From NCBI GenBank assembly GCA_031290635.1, contig JAITNE010000042.1, forward strand, positions 1 through 12,058: a DNA stretch of 12,058 nt, read 5' to 3'. Origin of the DNA: Tannerella sp. (GTDB taxonomy: Bacteria > Bacteroidota > Bacteroidia > Bacteroidales > Tannerellaceae). The notes below the pieces were generated by a model. It did not search any database. It saw only the letters and a program-made list of their open reading frames with translations, and had not been told where the DNA came from. The translations under genes and the position numbers were made by a program. Shown piece after piece: positions 1 to 5,953 of the stretch. Every line of letters begins with the position of its first letter. Within the stretch, counting starts at the first letter, position 1.

Positions 1-13
1 GAGCGGGAGACCA

Positions 14-93
14 TCATTTCCTCTAAAAACAACCTTTTTAATACGTCGTTCGTATCATTTCACTCAGAACAACCTCTTAATATGCCTTTCGTA
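14..93 (-). repeat. Imperfect ~40-bp tandem duplication over the 3' end of uxaE
   Basis: On the minus strand, 93-55 holds the last codons and stop of uxaE plus a few bases. Positions 54-14 are an imperfect copy of the same stretch. Both copies begin TACGAA, share TATTAA and AGGTTGTT, and end GAAATGA. They start 39 bases apart, so the second copy is in the same frame. It would read YERRIKKVVF against YERHIKRLF in the first, but two stop codons separate it from the gene. It looks like a decayed duplication of the gene end. No gene is called in positions 1-63; an ATGATG on the minus strand at 13-18 could start another gene that runs out of the window. Confidence 0.55.
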
Positions 94-1311
94 GATATTT
101 TCGGTTACTTGCTTGCCGACAATCTCCTTGTTTCTTTCCAGAGCGTCGATGTATTCTACGCCGTACTCGGCCGCTACCTTGTAGGCTACGTGTATTAGCT
201 GGCGGAAGTTCGGGTTGTAGTCGGGATGGCCGGGGATGTGCCGGAGGGTGTTGGCTAACTTCTCGCCCGACCAGCTTTCGACCTCTTTGGGTTTCGGGAG
301 TTTTGCGCGGTTTATGTCGATGACGGTGGCGTAGGGGGTGCACAGTTCGTCGAAACGGCCGAGCGCTACCGAGTAGATGGCTTTGGCTAAATCGATGGCT
401 TCGTAGTCGTTACTTGCCGCAAGTCCGATGATTTCTTCGAGCCATGTTGTGCCCGCCGTCTTCACGTGGATGCCCTTGTCGTACTTCTTAATCAATCTGC
501 CCATCACGGGATAGATTGAAAACTTGTCGCTGCCGGAATGAATGCTCAGCTTGAGGTTGGAGGGCAATCCGAACTCCTTCACGGCATAGTCTATTACTAA
601 CAAGTCTTCTTCAAACTCTTTGGCAAACTGCTCTACGTCGCCCACGTAATCGACGCCCTTGTTGAAGCGACCCGTAAACTTGGGTGCAATCGTCTGCGCC
701 GGGATGTTTTCGCCGGCGATGGCGCTCAGGATAAAGAACATTTCGACCGGCGACTGCGCGTCGTTGACCTCATCCATCGACACTTCGGCCACAAAATTAT
801 CCCTGCCTTTCGCCTCTTCGATATGGCGGTATATTTTGCCCGCTTCCTTGACGGCGTAGAGGAATTTGCCGGCTATACGGCGCAGCAGGTCTTCCGGCAC
901 ATCAAACGGCGTCGCTATGCCGGGGATTTGCAGCAGTCCGGCGTACTTTTTGTTAGCCGACACAAAAGCGTCAATCTCGGACGCTGCCGCCTGTTGACCG
1001 ATATAGTCGGCTACGTCGAGCGTAAAGAAGTCAGAGCAGGCTATGAACTTGTCCACATTCGTCAGATTGATATGGTCGGCGTCCACATAATAAGCGCCTC
1101 CGTATCCCAAAGATTTCACGGTATCGTCGGCTTCACGGCGCACGTCGGCGGGAGTAGAACGGACAATAGTGTGTTCGCGGTTCGACTTGTTCCAGACGGG
1201 AACAATGTTTAATCCTGATGCTTTTGAGGCCAGCATCAAAGCCCTCAGCTGCGCTTCGCCCTGATGAGCAAACCGGTCGCCGGTTCCAAAAGAATACTTT
1301 TCAATTTGCAT
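64..1311 (-). CDS. uxaE: Tagaturonate epimerase-like protein (UxaE family)
   Basis: This 415-residue protein looks like the UxaE family. The characterised member, from Thermotoga maritima, interconverts D-tagaturonate and D-fructuronate in hexuronate (pectin sugar) breakdown in the cytoplasm. Recognisable blocks are GTGDRFAHQG at 9-18, YVDADH at 75-80, HSGSDKFSIYP at 258-268, HVKTAGTTWLEE at 282-293 and HIPGHPDYNP at 358-367. The conserved His and Asp residues in these blocks suit a metal-dependent epimerase, but I cannot assign ligands from sequence. There is no signal peptide or membrane segment. The ATG at 1311 follows a good Bacteroidota promoter by about 50 bases, with no Shine-Dalgarno sequence. 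The gene stands alone: no uxaC, uxaB, kdgK or pectinase is next to it. The family call is fairly firm; the exact substrate is inferred. Confidence 0.78.
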   Translation of the reverse strand: MQIEKYSFGTGDRFAHQGEAQLRALMLASKASGLNIVPVWNKSNREHTIVRSTPADVRREADDTVKSLGYGGAYYVDADHINLTNVDKFIACSDFFTLDVADYIGQQAAASEIDAFVSANKKYAGLLQIPGIATPFDVPEDLLRRIAGKFLYAVKEAGKIYRHIEEAKGRDNFVAEVSMDEVNDAQSPVEMFFILSAIAGENIPAQTIAPKFTGRFNKGVDYVGDVEQFAKEFEEDLLVIDYAVKEFGLPSNLKLSIHSGSDKFSIYPVMGRLIKKYDKGIHVKTAGTTWLEEIIGLAASNDYEAIDLAKAIYSVALGRFDELCTPYATVIDINRAKLPKPKEVESWSGEKLANTLRHIPGHPDYNPNFRQLIHVAYKVAAEYGVEYIDALERNKEIVGKQVTENIYERHIKRLF

Positions 1312-1336
1312 GTTTTACTGTTTTAAATGTTATAAC

Positions 1337-1356
1337 AGGACGAAAACGCTCGTCCT
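1337..1356 (-). promoter_or_regulatory. Hairpin at the 5' end of the uxaE leader
   Basis: A perfect 6-bp inverted repeat (AGGACG, 8-base loop, CGTCCT) lies just downstream of the expected transcription start of uxaE and about 25 bases before its ATG. The mRNA would begin with this hairpin, which could protect the transcript from 5' decay. No longer riboswitch-like fold was seen. The role is inference. Confidence 0.4.
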
Positions 1357-1365
1357 TTGAGGATG

Positions 1366-1396
1366 CAAATATAAGCAAAATGATTATATTCTCAAC
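1366..1396 (-). promoter_or_regulatory. Bacteroidota-type promoter of uxaE
   Basis: Read on the minus strand, a GTTG -33 box (1396-1393) is followed after exactly 19 bases by TATATTTG (1373-1366), a full match to TAnnTTTG. Transcription would start near 1359. The -33 box lies within the first unit of the 7-bp repeat array at 1391-1551. Confidence 0.75.
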
Positions 1397-1551
1397 TCCT
1401 CAACTTCTAATTCCTGATTTCCAACTTCTGATTTCTGATTTCTGATTTCTGATTTCCAACTTCTAATTCCTAACTTCTAATTCCTGATTTCTAACTTCTA
1501 ATTTCTAATTTCTAACTTTTAATTCTCAATTCTCAATTCTCAATTCTCAAT
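1391..1551. repeat. Array of 23 degenerate 7-bp tandem repeats
   Basis: This stretch divides without slippage into 23 consecutive 7-base units. The commonest forms are TTCTAAT, TTCTGAT, TTCTAAC, TTCCAAC and, for the last four units, TCTCAAT. The array fills most of the gap between the divergent uxaE and DUF2851 genes, reaching from the -33 box of one to the -7 box of the other. Shorter arrays of the same unit occur at 4470-4490 (same orientation) and 5892-5919 (opposite orientation). It contains stop codons in all frames and encodes nothing. Confidence 0.92.
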
Positions 1552-1569
1552 TAAATTTGCTTATCTTTG
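1552..1569 (+). promoter_or_regulatory. Two candidate -7 boxes for the DUF2851-nhaC-symporter cluster
   Basis: TAAATTTG (1552-1559) and TATCTTTG (1562-1569) both match TAnnTTTG and directly follow the 7-bp repeat array. The second would give a start near 1576 and a leader of about 25 bases before the ATG at 1601. No clear TTTG -33 box is seen 19-21 bases upstream; that position falls inside the repeats. Confidence 0.6.
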
Positions 1570-1600
1570 CGCCTGCAATACAAATTAAAAGTATTAAGGT

Positions 1601-2863
1601 ATGGAGAAAACGCTTCATTATATTTGGAAACACAAGTTGTTTGCGGAAGATGATTTCCTGACTGCGGAGGGCAAGGACGTTTACGTTATTGACCCCGGGC
1701 TGGCAAATACCGACGCCGGCCCTGATTTCTTCAATGCCAAGGTGAAGATTGGCGAGACGGTCTGGGTCGGCAACGTAGAACTGCATGTGAAGGCGTCGGA
1801 CTGGGTAGCGCACGGGCATCAGTCCGACAAGATGTACAACAACGTCGTACTTCATGTGGTAAGGTACGACGATGCTGCGGTCTGTAACGCTAATGATGAG
1901 ACGGTCGTGCAGGCCGTGATGAACGTTCCGCCGAAGGTTGAGGACAACATCGAATGGCTGCTCTCGAGGGATACGCCCGTTGCCTGCGCCGCGCACATCT
2001 TTAAGGTATCTGCGGTTGAGACTTCGGCATGGCTCACAGCTCTTCTGATAGAACGGCTGGAACGTAAGACCGGGGACGTAAACTTGCGGCTCGAGCAGAA
2101 TGCCAAAGACTGGAACGAAACATTCTACATCACCCTGATGCGCAGTTTTGGCTTCGGTACTAACAGCGATATTTGCGAGCGCCTGGCTAAAAGTCTTCCT
2201 CTGAAATATATTCTGAAACATCGTAACAGCTCGTTGCAGACCGAAGCATTGCTTTTCGGTCAGGCCGGTTTGACGGAAGAGAATCCCGACGATGATTATT
2301 GCGTTGCACTGAAGCGAGAGTATGATTTCCTGAGCAAAAAGTACGGTTTACGGTCGGTGGAGGGGTTTCTCTTTCGCAATCTGCGGACGAGGCCGAGCAA
2401 TTTCCCGCACGTGCGGCTGGCTCAGGCGGCGGCGGTGTGGGTAAACAAGGACTTGCTGTTCTCGAAGGCGATTGAGGCTGATAATTTGGACGACTTGCGG
2501 TTGTTCTTCGACGTTGAGCCGTCGGAATACTGGCTTACGCACTATAATTTCAGGGCTGTATCCGTCGAAAAGAAAAAGTCGCTTGGTAAGAGCGCTACCG
2601 ACATCATCCTTATAAACACTGTTATTCCGATGCTCTTCGCTTACGGCAAATGTCGGAACATGCCGGAATTGTGCGGCAAGGCTCTGCGTTTTCTGGAGGA
2701 GCTGCCGGCTGAGAAGAACGCTATCGTATCACTCTTCGGGCGGTCGGGGGTGAAGGTGCGGAATGCCGGCGACAGTCAGGCGCTTATTCAGCTAAGAAAA
2801 GAGTACTGCGACCGTAAAAGATGCCTGGATTGCAGGATTGGATATAAAGTAATAAGTAATTAG
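1601..2863 (+). CDS. DUF2851 family protein
   Basis: This 420-residue protein belongs to the DUF2851 family, whose function is unknown as far as I know. The N-terminal signature is clear: MEKTLHYIWKHKLF, then DPGLANTDAGPDFFNAK at 31-47, WVGNVELHVKASDW at 55-68 and an HGH...D...Y...LHVV block at 71-87. Asp42, Glu60, His62, Asp67, His71, His73 and His85 are candidates for an active or metal site. The C-terminus has Cys403, Cys408 and Cys411 (CxxxxCxxC), which suggests metal or iron-sulfur binding. It is soluble, with no signal peptide. The ATG was chosen because the family signature starts at once and two -7 boxes lie just upstream. The stop is five bases before the nhaC start, so the two are probably co-transcribed. 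Confidence 0.88.
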   Translation: MEKTLHYIWKHKLFAEDDFLTAEGKDVYVIDPGLANTDAGPDFFNAKVKIGETVWVGNVELHVKASDWVAHGHQSDKMYNNVVLHVVRYDDAAVCNANDETVVQAVMNVPPKVEDNIEWLLSRDTPVACAAHIFKVSAVETSAWLTALLIERLERKTGDVNLRLEQNAKDWNETFYITLMRSFGFGTNSDICERLAKSLPLKYILKHRNSSLQTEALLFGQAGLTEENPDDDYCVALKREYDFLSKKYGLRSVEGFLFRNLRTRPSNFPHVRLAQAAAVWVNKDLLFSKAIEADNLDDLRLFFDVEPSEYWLTHYNFRAVSVEKKKSLGKSATDIILINTVIPMLFAYGKCRNMPELCGKALRFLEELPAEKNAIVSLFGRSGVKVRNAGDSQALIQLRKEYCDRKRCLDCRIGYKVISN

Positions 2864-2922
2864 CAGAGATGGAAGAGACGGGATATAAAGTAATTCTTAA
2901 AAATAAACAGACGGAAGAGACG
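2840..2922 (+). repeat. 41/42-bp imperfect tandem duplication across the DUF2851-nhaC junction
   Basis: GGATATAAAGTAAT occurs exactly at 2840-2853 and again at 2881-2894. GGAAGAGACG occurs at 2871-2880 and again at 2913-2922. The two units (2840-2880 and 2881-2922) abut, with diverged middles. The first copy encodes GYKVISN and the stop of the DUF2851 protein. The second encodes GYKVILKNK near the N-terminus of NhaC. Confidence 0.65.
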
Positions 2923-4482
2923 TCCTGCAAGAAGAAGCCGGCGGTTTGGTTGTCGGTAGCGCCGATTGCGGTCCTGGTTGGATTGCTGGCGGCGGTAGTG
3001 AATCTGTTTGGGAGCGACACTCTGGAAGGTGCGAGCCAGATAGCGCTCTTGACGGCTACGGCGGTGTGTATCCTGCCGGCGATGATTATCTGCCGCGTGA
3101 GCTGGAAGGAAATCGAGCGCGCCATAGTGCACAACATCACCGGAGTGGCGACGGCTCTGCTGATATTGCTGCTTATCGGGGCGCTGTCGGGGATATGGAT
3201 GGTTAGCGGAGTGATTCCGACGCTGGTCTATTACGGGATGAAGGTGATGAGCGCGGACTTCTATCTGGCTTCGACCTGCGTGATATGCGCGGTAGTGTCT
3301 GTTATGACGGGCAGTTCGTGGACTACGATTGCTACTATCGGCATAGCGCTGTCGGGCGTAGGGATGGCGCAGGGATTCTCGCCGGGGTGGATTGCGGGCG
3401 CTATCATTTCGGGCGCTTATTTTGGCGACAAGATTTCGCCGCTCTCGGACACTACTATCCTCGCGTCCGCTGTAACCGAGACGCCGCTCTTCGTGCACAT
3501 CCGCTATATGATGATAACGACTGTACCCTCTATTACGATTGCGCTGACGGTTTATACCCTCGCCGGTTTCTCGCATCACGCGGCGTCGAGCGAGGAAGTA
3601 AACGGCTTCTCGGAGGCTCTGGTAAAATCATTCAACATCAACCCCCTGTTGCTGACTGTGCCGGCGGTGATGCTGCTGCTTATAGTCAAACGGGTGCCGT
3701 CGCTGATATGCCTGTTTGCGTCCTGCTTTACAGCCTGCATTTTTGCGCTCGTCTTTCAGCCTCATCTGCTAGGCGGGATTTCGGGCGACGGTGGTTTGAC
3801 GGGTCAGTTCAAGGGGATGATAATGTCGGTTTACGGTCGGACGGCGGTCGAGACAGGTTCGGCGGCGCTTAACGACCTGGTCTCCACTCGTGGAATGGCT
3901 GGGATGATGAATACAATATGGTTGATTATTTGTGCGATGTGTTTCGGCGGAGCCATGACGGCAAGCGGGATGCTTGGCAGCATAATAGCGACTTTCCTGC
4001 GCTTTATGCGTAACACTGTGGGGGTGGTAGCATCGACGGCAGTGTCGGGTCTGCTGCTTAATATCACCACAAGCGACCAGTATATCTCGATAATCCTTAC
4101 CGGCGACATGTACAAGGATATTTACTCCGCCAAAGGCTACGAACGGCGACTGCTAAGCCGTACTACCGAAGACAGCGTTACGGTTACGTCGCCGTTAGTG
4201 CCGTGGAATACCTGCGGCATGACGCAGTCAACCGTGCTGGGTATCTCTACGCTGACTTATCTGCCCTACTGTTTCTTTAATCTGATAAGTCCTCTGATGA
4301 GCATTATAGTTGCAATGACGGGGTTTAGAATTATAAAAACACCCCCCCCAGCCCCCCAAGAAGGGGGTGAAAGCAAGAACATGTCACCCATCTCCCAAAA
4401 TCCATCCCCCAAAATAACGGAAACTTTACCCCCACTTGGGGGGGCTGGGGGGACTGTTACGAATCCCATTTCTAATTCCTAA
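2869..4482 (+). CDS. nhaC: Na+/H+ antiporter, NhaC family, with a repeat-derived C-terminal tail
   Basis: This 537-residue polytopic inner-membrane protein belongs to the NhaC antiporter family, which exchanges Na+ for H+ in pH and sodium homeostasis. Some relatives exchange malate/lactate or amino acids instead. Hydrophobic segments run from about residue 27 to 490. Family-like blocks are GSSWTTIATIG near 145-155, GDKISPLSDTT at 186-196 and TTSDQY near 400; the Asp residues in the second block are likely ion-site candidates. The short hydrophilic N-terminus is partly encoded by a duplicated ~41-bp segment. From Thr491 the reading frame enters an inverted-repeat element and continues for 47 low-complexity residues rich in Pro, Gly and Ser, ending at a TAA inside a 7-bp repeat array. 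The ancestral protein probably ended near residue 490 (inference). The next gene starts 11 bases downstream. Confidence 0.88.
   Translation: MEETGYKVILKNKQTEETSCKKKPAVWLSVAPIAVLVGLLAAVVNLFGSDTLEGASQIALLTATAVCILPAMIICRVSWKEIERAIVHNITGVATALLILLLIGALSGIWMVSGVIPTLVYYGMKVMSADFYLASTCVICAVVSVMTGSSWTTIATIGIALSGVGMAQGFSPGWIAGAIISGAYFGDKISPLSDTTILASAVTETPLFVHIRYMMITTVPSITIALTVYTLAGFSHHAASSEEVNGFSEALVKSFNINPLLLTVPAVMLLLIVKRVPSLICLFASCFTACIFALVFQPHLLGGISGDGGLTGQFKGMIMSVYGRTAVETGSAALNDLVSTRGMAGMMNTIWLIICAMCFGGAMTASGMLGSIIATFLRFMRNTVGVVASTAVSGLLLNITTSDQYISIILTGDMYKDIYSAKGYERRLLSRTTEDSVTVTSPLVPWNTCGMTQSTVLGISTLTYLPYCFFNLISPLMSIIVAMTGFRIIKTPPPAPQEGGESKNMSPISQNPSPKITETLPPLGGAGGTVTNPISNS
4338..4458. repeat. 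REP-like element with two C/G-rich inverted arms, inside the 3' end of nhaC
   Basis: The left arm (about 4338-4373) and right arm (about 4424-4458) are near-perfect reverse complements of each other over some 35 bases. Both hold CCCCCCAGCCCCCC-like runs. Each arm also has its own small hairpin: a C run, AAGAA or AAGT, then a G run. About 50 bases separate the arms. The layout is that of a paired REP-type palindrome. The whole element is translated as part of NhaC. The run of seven G, CT, six G at 4438-4452 could also form a quadruplex (inference). Confidence 0.8.
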
Positions 4483-4490
4483 TTTCTAAT
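4470..4490 (+). repeat. Three 7-bp repeat units holding the nhaC stop codon
   Basis: TTCTAAT, TCCTAAT and TTCTAAT follow each other at 4470-4490, the same unit and orientation as the 23-copy array at 1391-1551. The nhaC stop codon (TAA at 4480-4482) is part of the second unit. The array fills most of the gap to the symporter start at 4494. Confidence 0.85.
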
Positions 4491-4493
4491 TTT

Positions 4494-5903
4494 ATGAAGC
4501 TCTTTCGCATCTCACTTTTAGTCCGTGTCGCCATTGCAATCGTCTCAGGCATCCTTCTGGGACAGATAATGCCTGACGCCGCAGCACGACTGTTTGTAAC
4601 CTTCAACTCGTTGTTTGGCAACTTCCTGTCGTTCGCCATACCGCTGATAATTCTGGGACTGGTAGCGCCCGCGATCGGAGAATTAGGCAAGGGCGCGGGA
4701 CGACTGCTCGTCATCACGGCGCTGATAGCCTACGGTTCGACCATCTTCTCCGGGTTTTTTACTTACTTTACAGGATCAGCCGTCTTCCCGCACATCATCA
4801 CCGCCAGCACGGAGCTTGCAGCCCTCGAAAACCCCGAAAACCTCATGCTGCAGCCCTTCTTCACCCTCGCCATGCCTCCGTTGATGGACATAATGACCGC
4901 CCTGCTGCTGGCATTCATCATCGGTCTGGGCGTCGCGGCAATCAAAGGCGACAGTTTGAGGGCAGCCTGCACCGACTTCCGCGACATAATCATGAAGCTG
5001 ATAGAATCGGTTATCATCCCCCTTTTGCCGCTGCATATCTTCGGCATATTCCTGAATATTACGGTCAGCGGACAGGTAGCGATGATACTCTTCATGTTTA
5101 TCAAGGTCATAGCGGTGATATTCGTACTTCACGCAGCGCTGCTGCTGATACAGTTCACCATCGCCGGAATTACCGTCCGCCGCAACCCGCTAAAACTGCT
5201 TGTAACGATGCTGCCCGCTTACATGACCGCGCTCGGCACACAATCGTCCGCAGCGACCATACCGGTTACGCTGCGACAGGTTTTGAAGAACGGAGTAAGG
5301 GAGCAGATCGCCGTATTCACCGTACCTTTGTGCGCAACGATACATCTCGCCGGAAGCGCCATGAAGATAGTAGCCTGCGCGATGGCGATAATGATTATGA
5401 CTGGTCAGGAGACAGATTTTATTTCTTTCGGTGGATTTATTCTGATGCTTGGTATAACGATGGTAGCCGCTCCGGGCGTACCCGGAGGCGCAATCATGGC
5501 AGCATTGGGACTGCTCGGCAGCATGCTCGGCTTCAACGAAACCCTGCAAGCTCTGATGATAGCGCTCTACATAGCGATGGACAGCTTCGGCACCGCCTGC
5601 AACGTTACCGGCGACGGCGCAATAGCTCTGATAGTAGATAAAATTTCTTCGGGGAGTAGCGGAGATGCATCCGGGAGGTGTAAAGCTCCGGCTTTACACT
5701 TTGCAGAAATTTCGCAGACCCCTGCGAGTCCCTCGTACACCCGTACGGAAGGCTCGTACGCCCGTACGGAAGGCTCGTACGCCCGTACGGAAGACGCGTA
5801 CGCACGTACGGAAGACGCGTACGCCCGTCCAAGCTCCTCAGTATGGTCTCCGGTATCGTCCCCCGGAGGCACGAAGCAATCTCAGATATTAATTAGAAGT
5901 TAG
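4494..5903 (+). CDS. Dicarboxylate/amino acid:cation symporter (SDF/DAACS family) with a repeat-derived tail
   Basis: This 469-residue inner-membrane transporter belongs to the sodium:dicarboxylate symporter family, which takes up C4-dicarboxylates or acidic amino acids with Na+ or H+. Residues 1-384 form a normal core with about eight hydrophobic segments. TQSSAAT at 249-255 matches the serine-rich first re-entrant loop. MDSFGTACNVTGDG, with Asn370 and Asp374, matches the substrate- and cation-binding motif of the last helix. Substrate cannot be read from this. After DKI (384) the core ends and 85 further residues follow, encoded by a hairpin, a 21-bp tandem array giving (S/A)YARTE(G/D) repeats, a sequence shared with the palindrome at 8633 and a 7-bp array that supplies the TAG stop. 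This tail is unlikely to be conserved. The ATG lies 11 bases after the nhaC stop. Confidence 0.88.
   Translation: MKLFRISLLVRVAIAIVSGILLGQIMPDAAARLFVTFNSLFGNFLSFAIPLIILGLVAPAIGELGKGAGRLLVITALIAYGSTIFSGFFTYFTGSAVFPHIITASTELAALENPENLMLQPFFTLAMPPLMDIMTALLLAFIIGLGVAAIKGDSLRAACTDFRDIIMKLIESVIIPLLPLHIFGIFLNITVSGQVAMILFMFIKVIAVIFVLHAALLLIQFTIAGITVRRNPLKLLVTMLPAYMTALGTQSSAATIPVTLRQVLKNGVREQIAVFTVPLCATIHLAGSAMKIVACAMAIMIMTGQETDFISFGGFILMLGITMVAAPGVPGGAIMAALGLLGSMLGFNETLQALMIALYIAMDSFGTACNVTGDGAIALIVDKISSGSSGDASGRCKAPALHFAEISQTPASPSYTRTEGSYARTEGSYARTEDAYARTEDAYARPSSSVWSPVSSPGGTKQSQILIRS
5678..5699. repeat. Perfect 9-bp hairpin inside the symporter tail
   Basis: GTGTAAAGC, a TCCG loop and GCTTTACAC form a perfect palindrome about 35 bases after the end of the symporter core. 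It could be the original terminator region of the gene or a small mobile palindrome. It is now translated as CKAPALHF. A second small hairpin, CGCAG-ACCC-CTGCG, follows at 5713-5726. Confidence 0.7.
5732..5830 (+). repeat. 21-bp tandem repeat, about 4.7 copies, in the symporter tail
   Basis: Units start at 5732, 5753, 5774, 5795 and 5816, the last being partial. Each encodes (S/A)Y(A/T)RTE(G/D). Each unit contains CGTAC-nnCC-GTACG-type dyad symmetry, so each could fold into a small hairpin. As 21 is a multiple of three, copy-number change would keep the reading frame. Both strands stay open through the array, which explains spurious antisense reading frames here. Confidence 0.9.
5871..5884. 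repeat. 14-bp sequence shared with the palindrome at 8633-8668
   Basis: ACGAAGCAATCTCA here is identical to 8634-8647, the left arm of the palindrome after the hydrolase gene. Here it is a single arm in the last part of the symporter tail, coding TKQSQ, and no matching second arm was found nearby. This suggests a dispersed palindromic repeat family, one copy of it incomplete. Confidence 0.6.
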
Positions 5904-5919
5904 AAATTAGAAATCAGAA
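5892..5919 (-). repeat. Four 7-bp repeat units (reverse orientation) holding the symporter stop codon
   Basis: ATTAGAA, GTTAGAA, ATTAGAA and ATCAGAA are the reverse complements of the units at 1391-1551. The symporter stop (TAG at 5901-5903) is made by the second unit. The array fills much of the 50-base gap before the hydrolase gene. No convincing TAnnTTTG promoter was seen in that gap. Confidence 0.85.
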
Positions 5920-5953
5920 ATTGATATTTATTCACAAACAAATAAAACATATT

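Noticed and set aside
4338..4458. Insertion sequence or MITE with target-site duplication
   Set aside because: There are inverted arms, but I could not identify a clear target duplication or transposase. A REP-type palindrome is the more cautious reading.
5732..5830. CRISPR array
   Set aside because: The 21-bp units are directly adjacent without spacers, and no cas gene is present. It is a coding minisatellite.
5567..5872. Antisense open frames across the symporter tail
   Set aside because: They are products of the dyad-symmetric 21-bp repeats, which are open on both strands, and have no start signals or motifs.
5921..5953. TTG start for the hydrolase
   Set aside because: It would put 11 residues before the signal peptide and lies next to the 7-bp repeat array. 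The ATG at 5954 gives a normal signal peptide.
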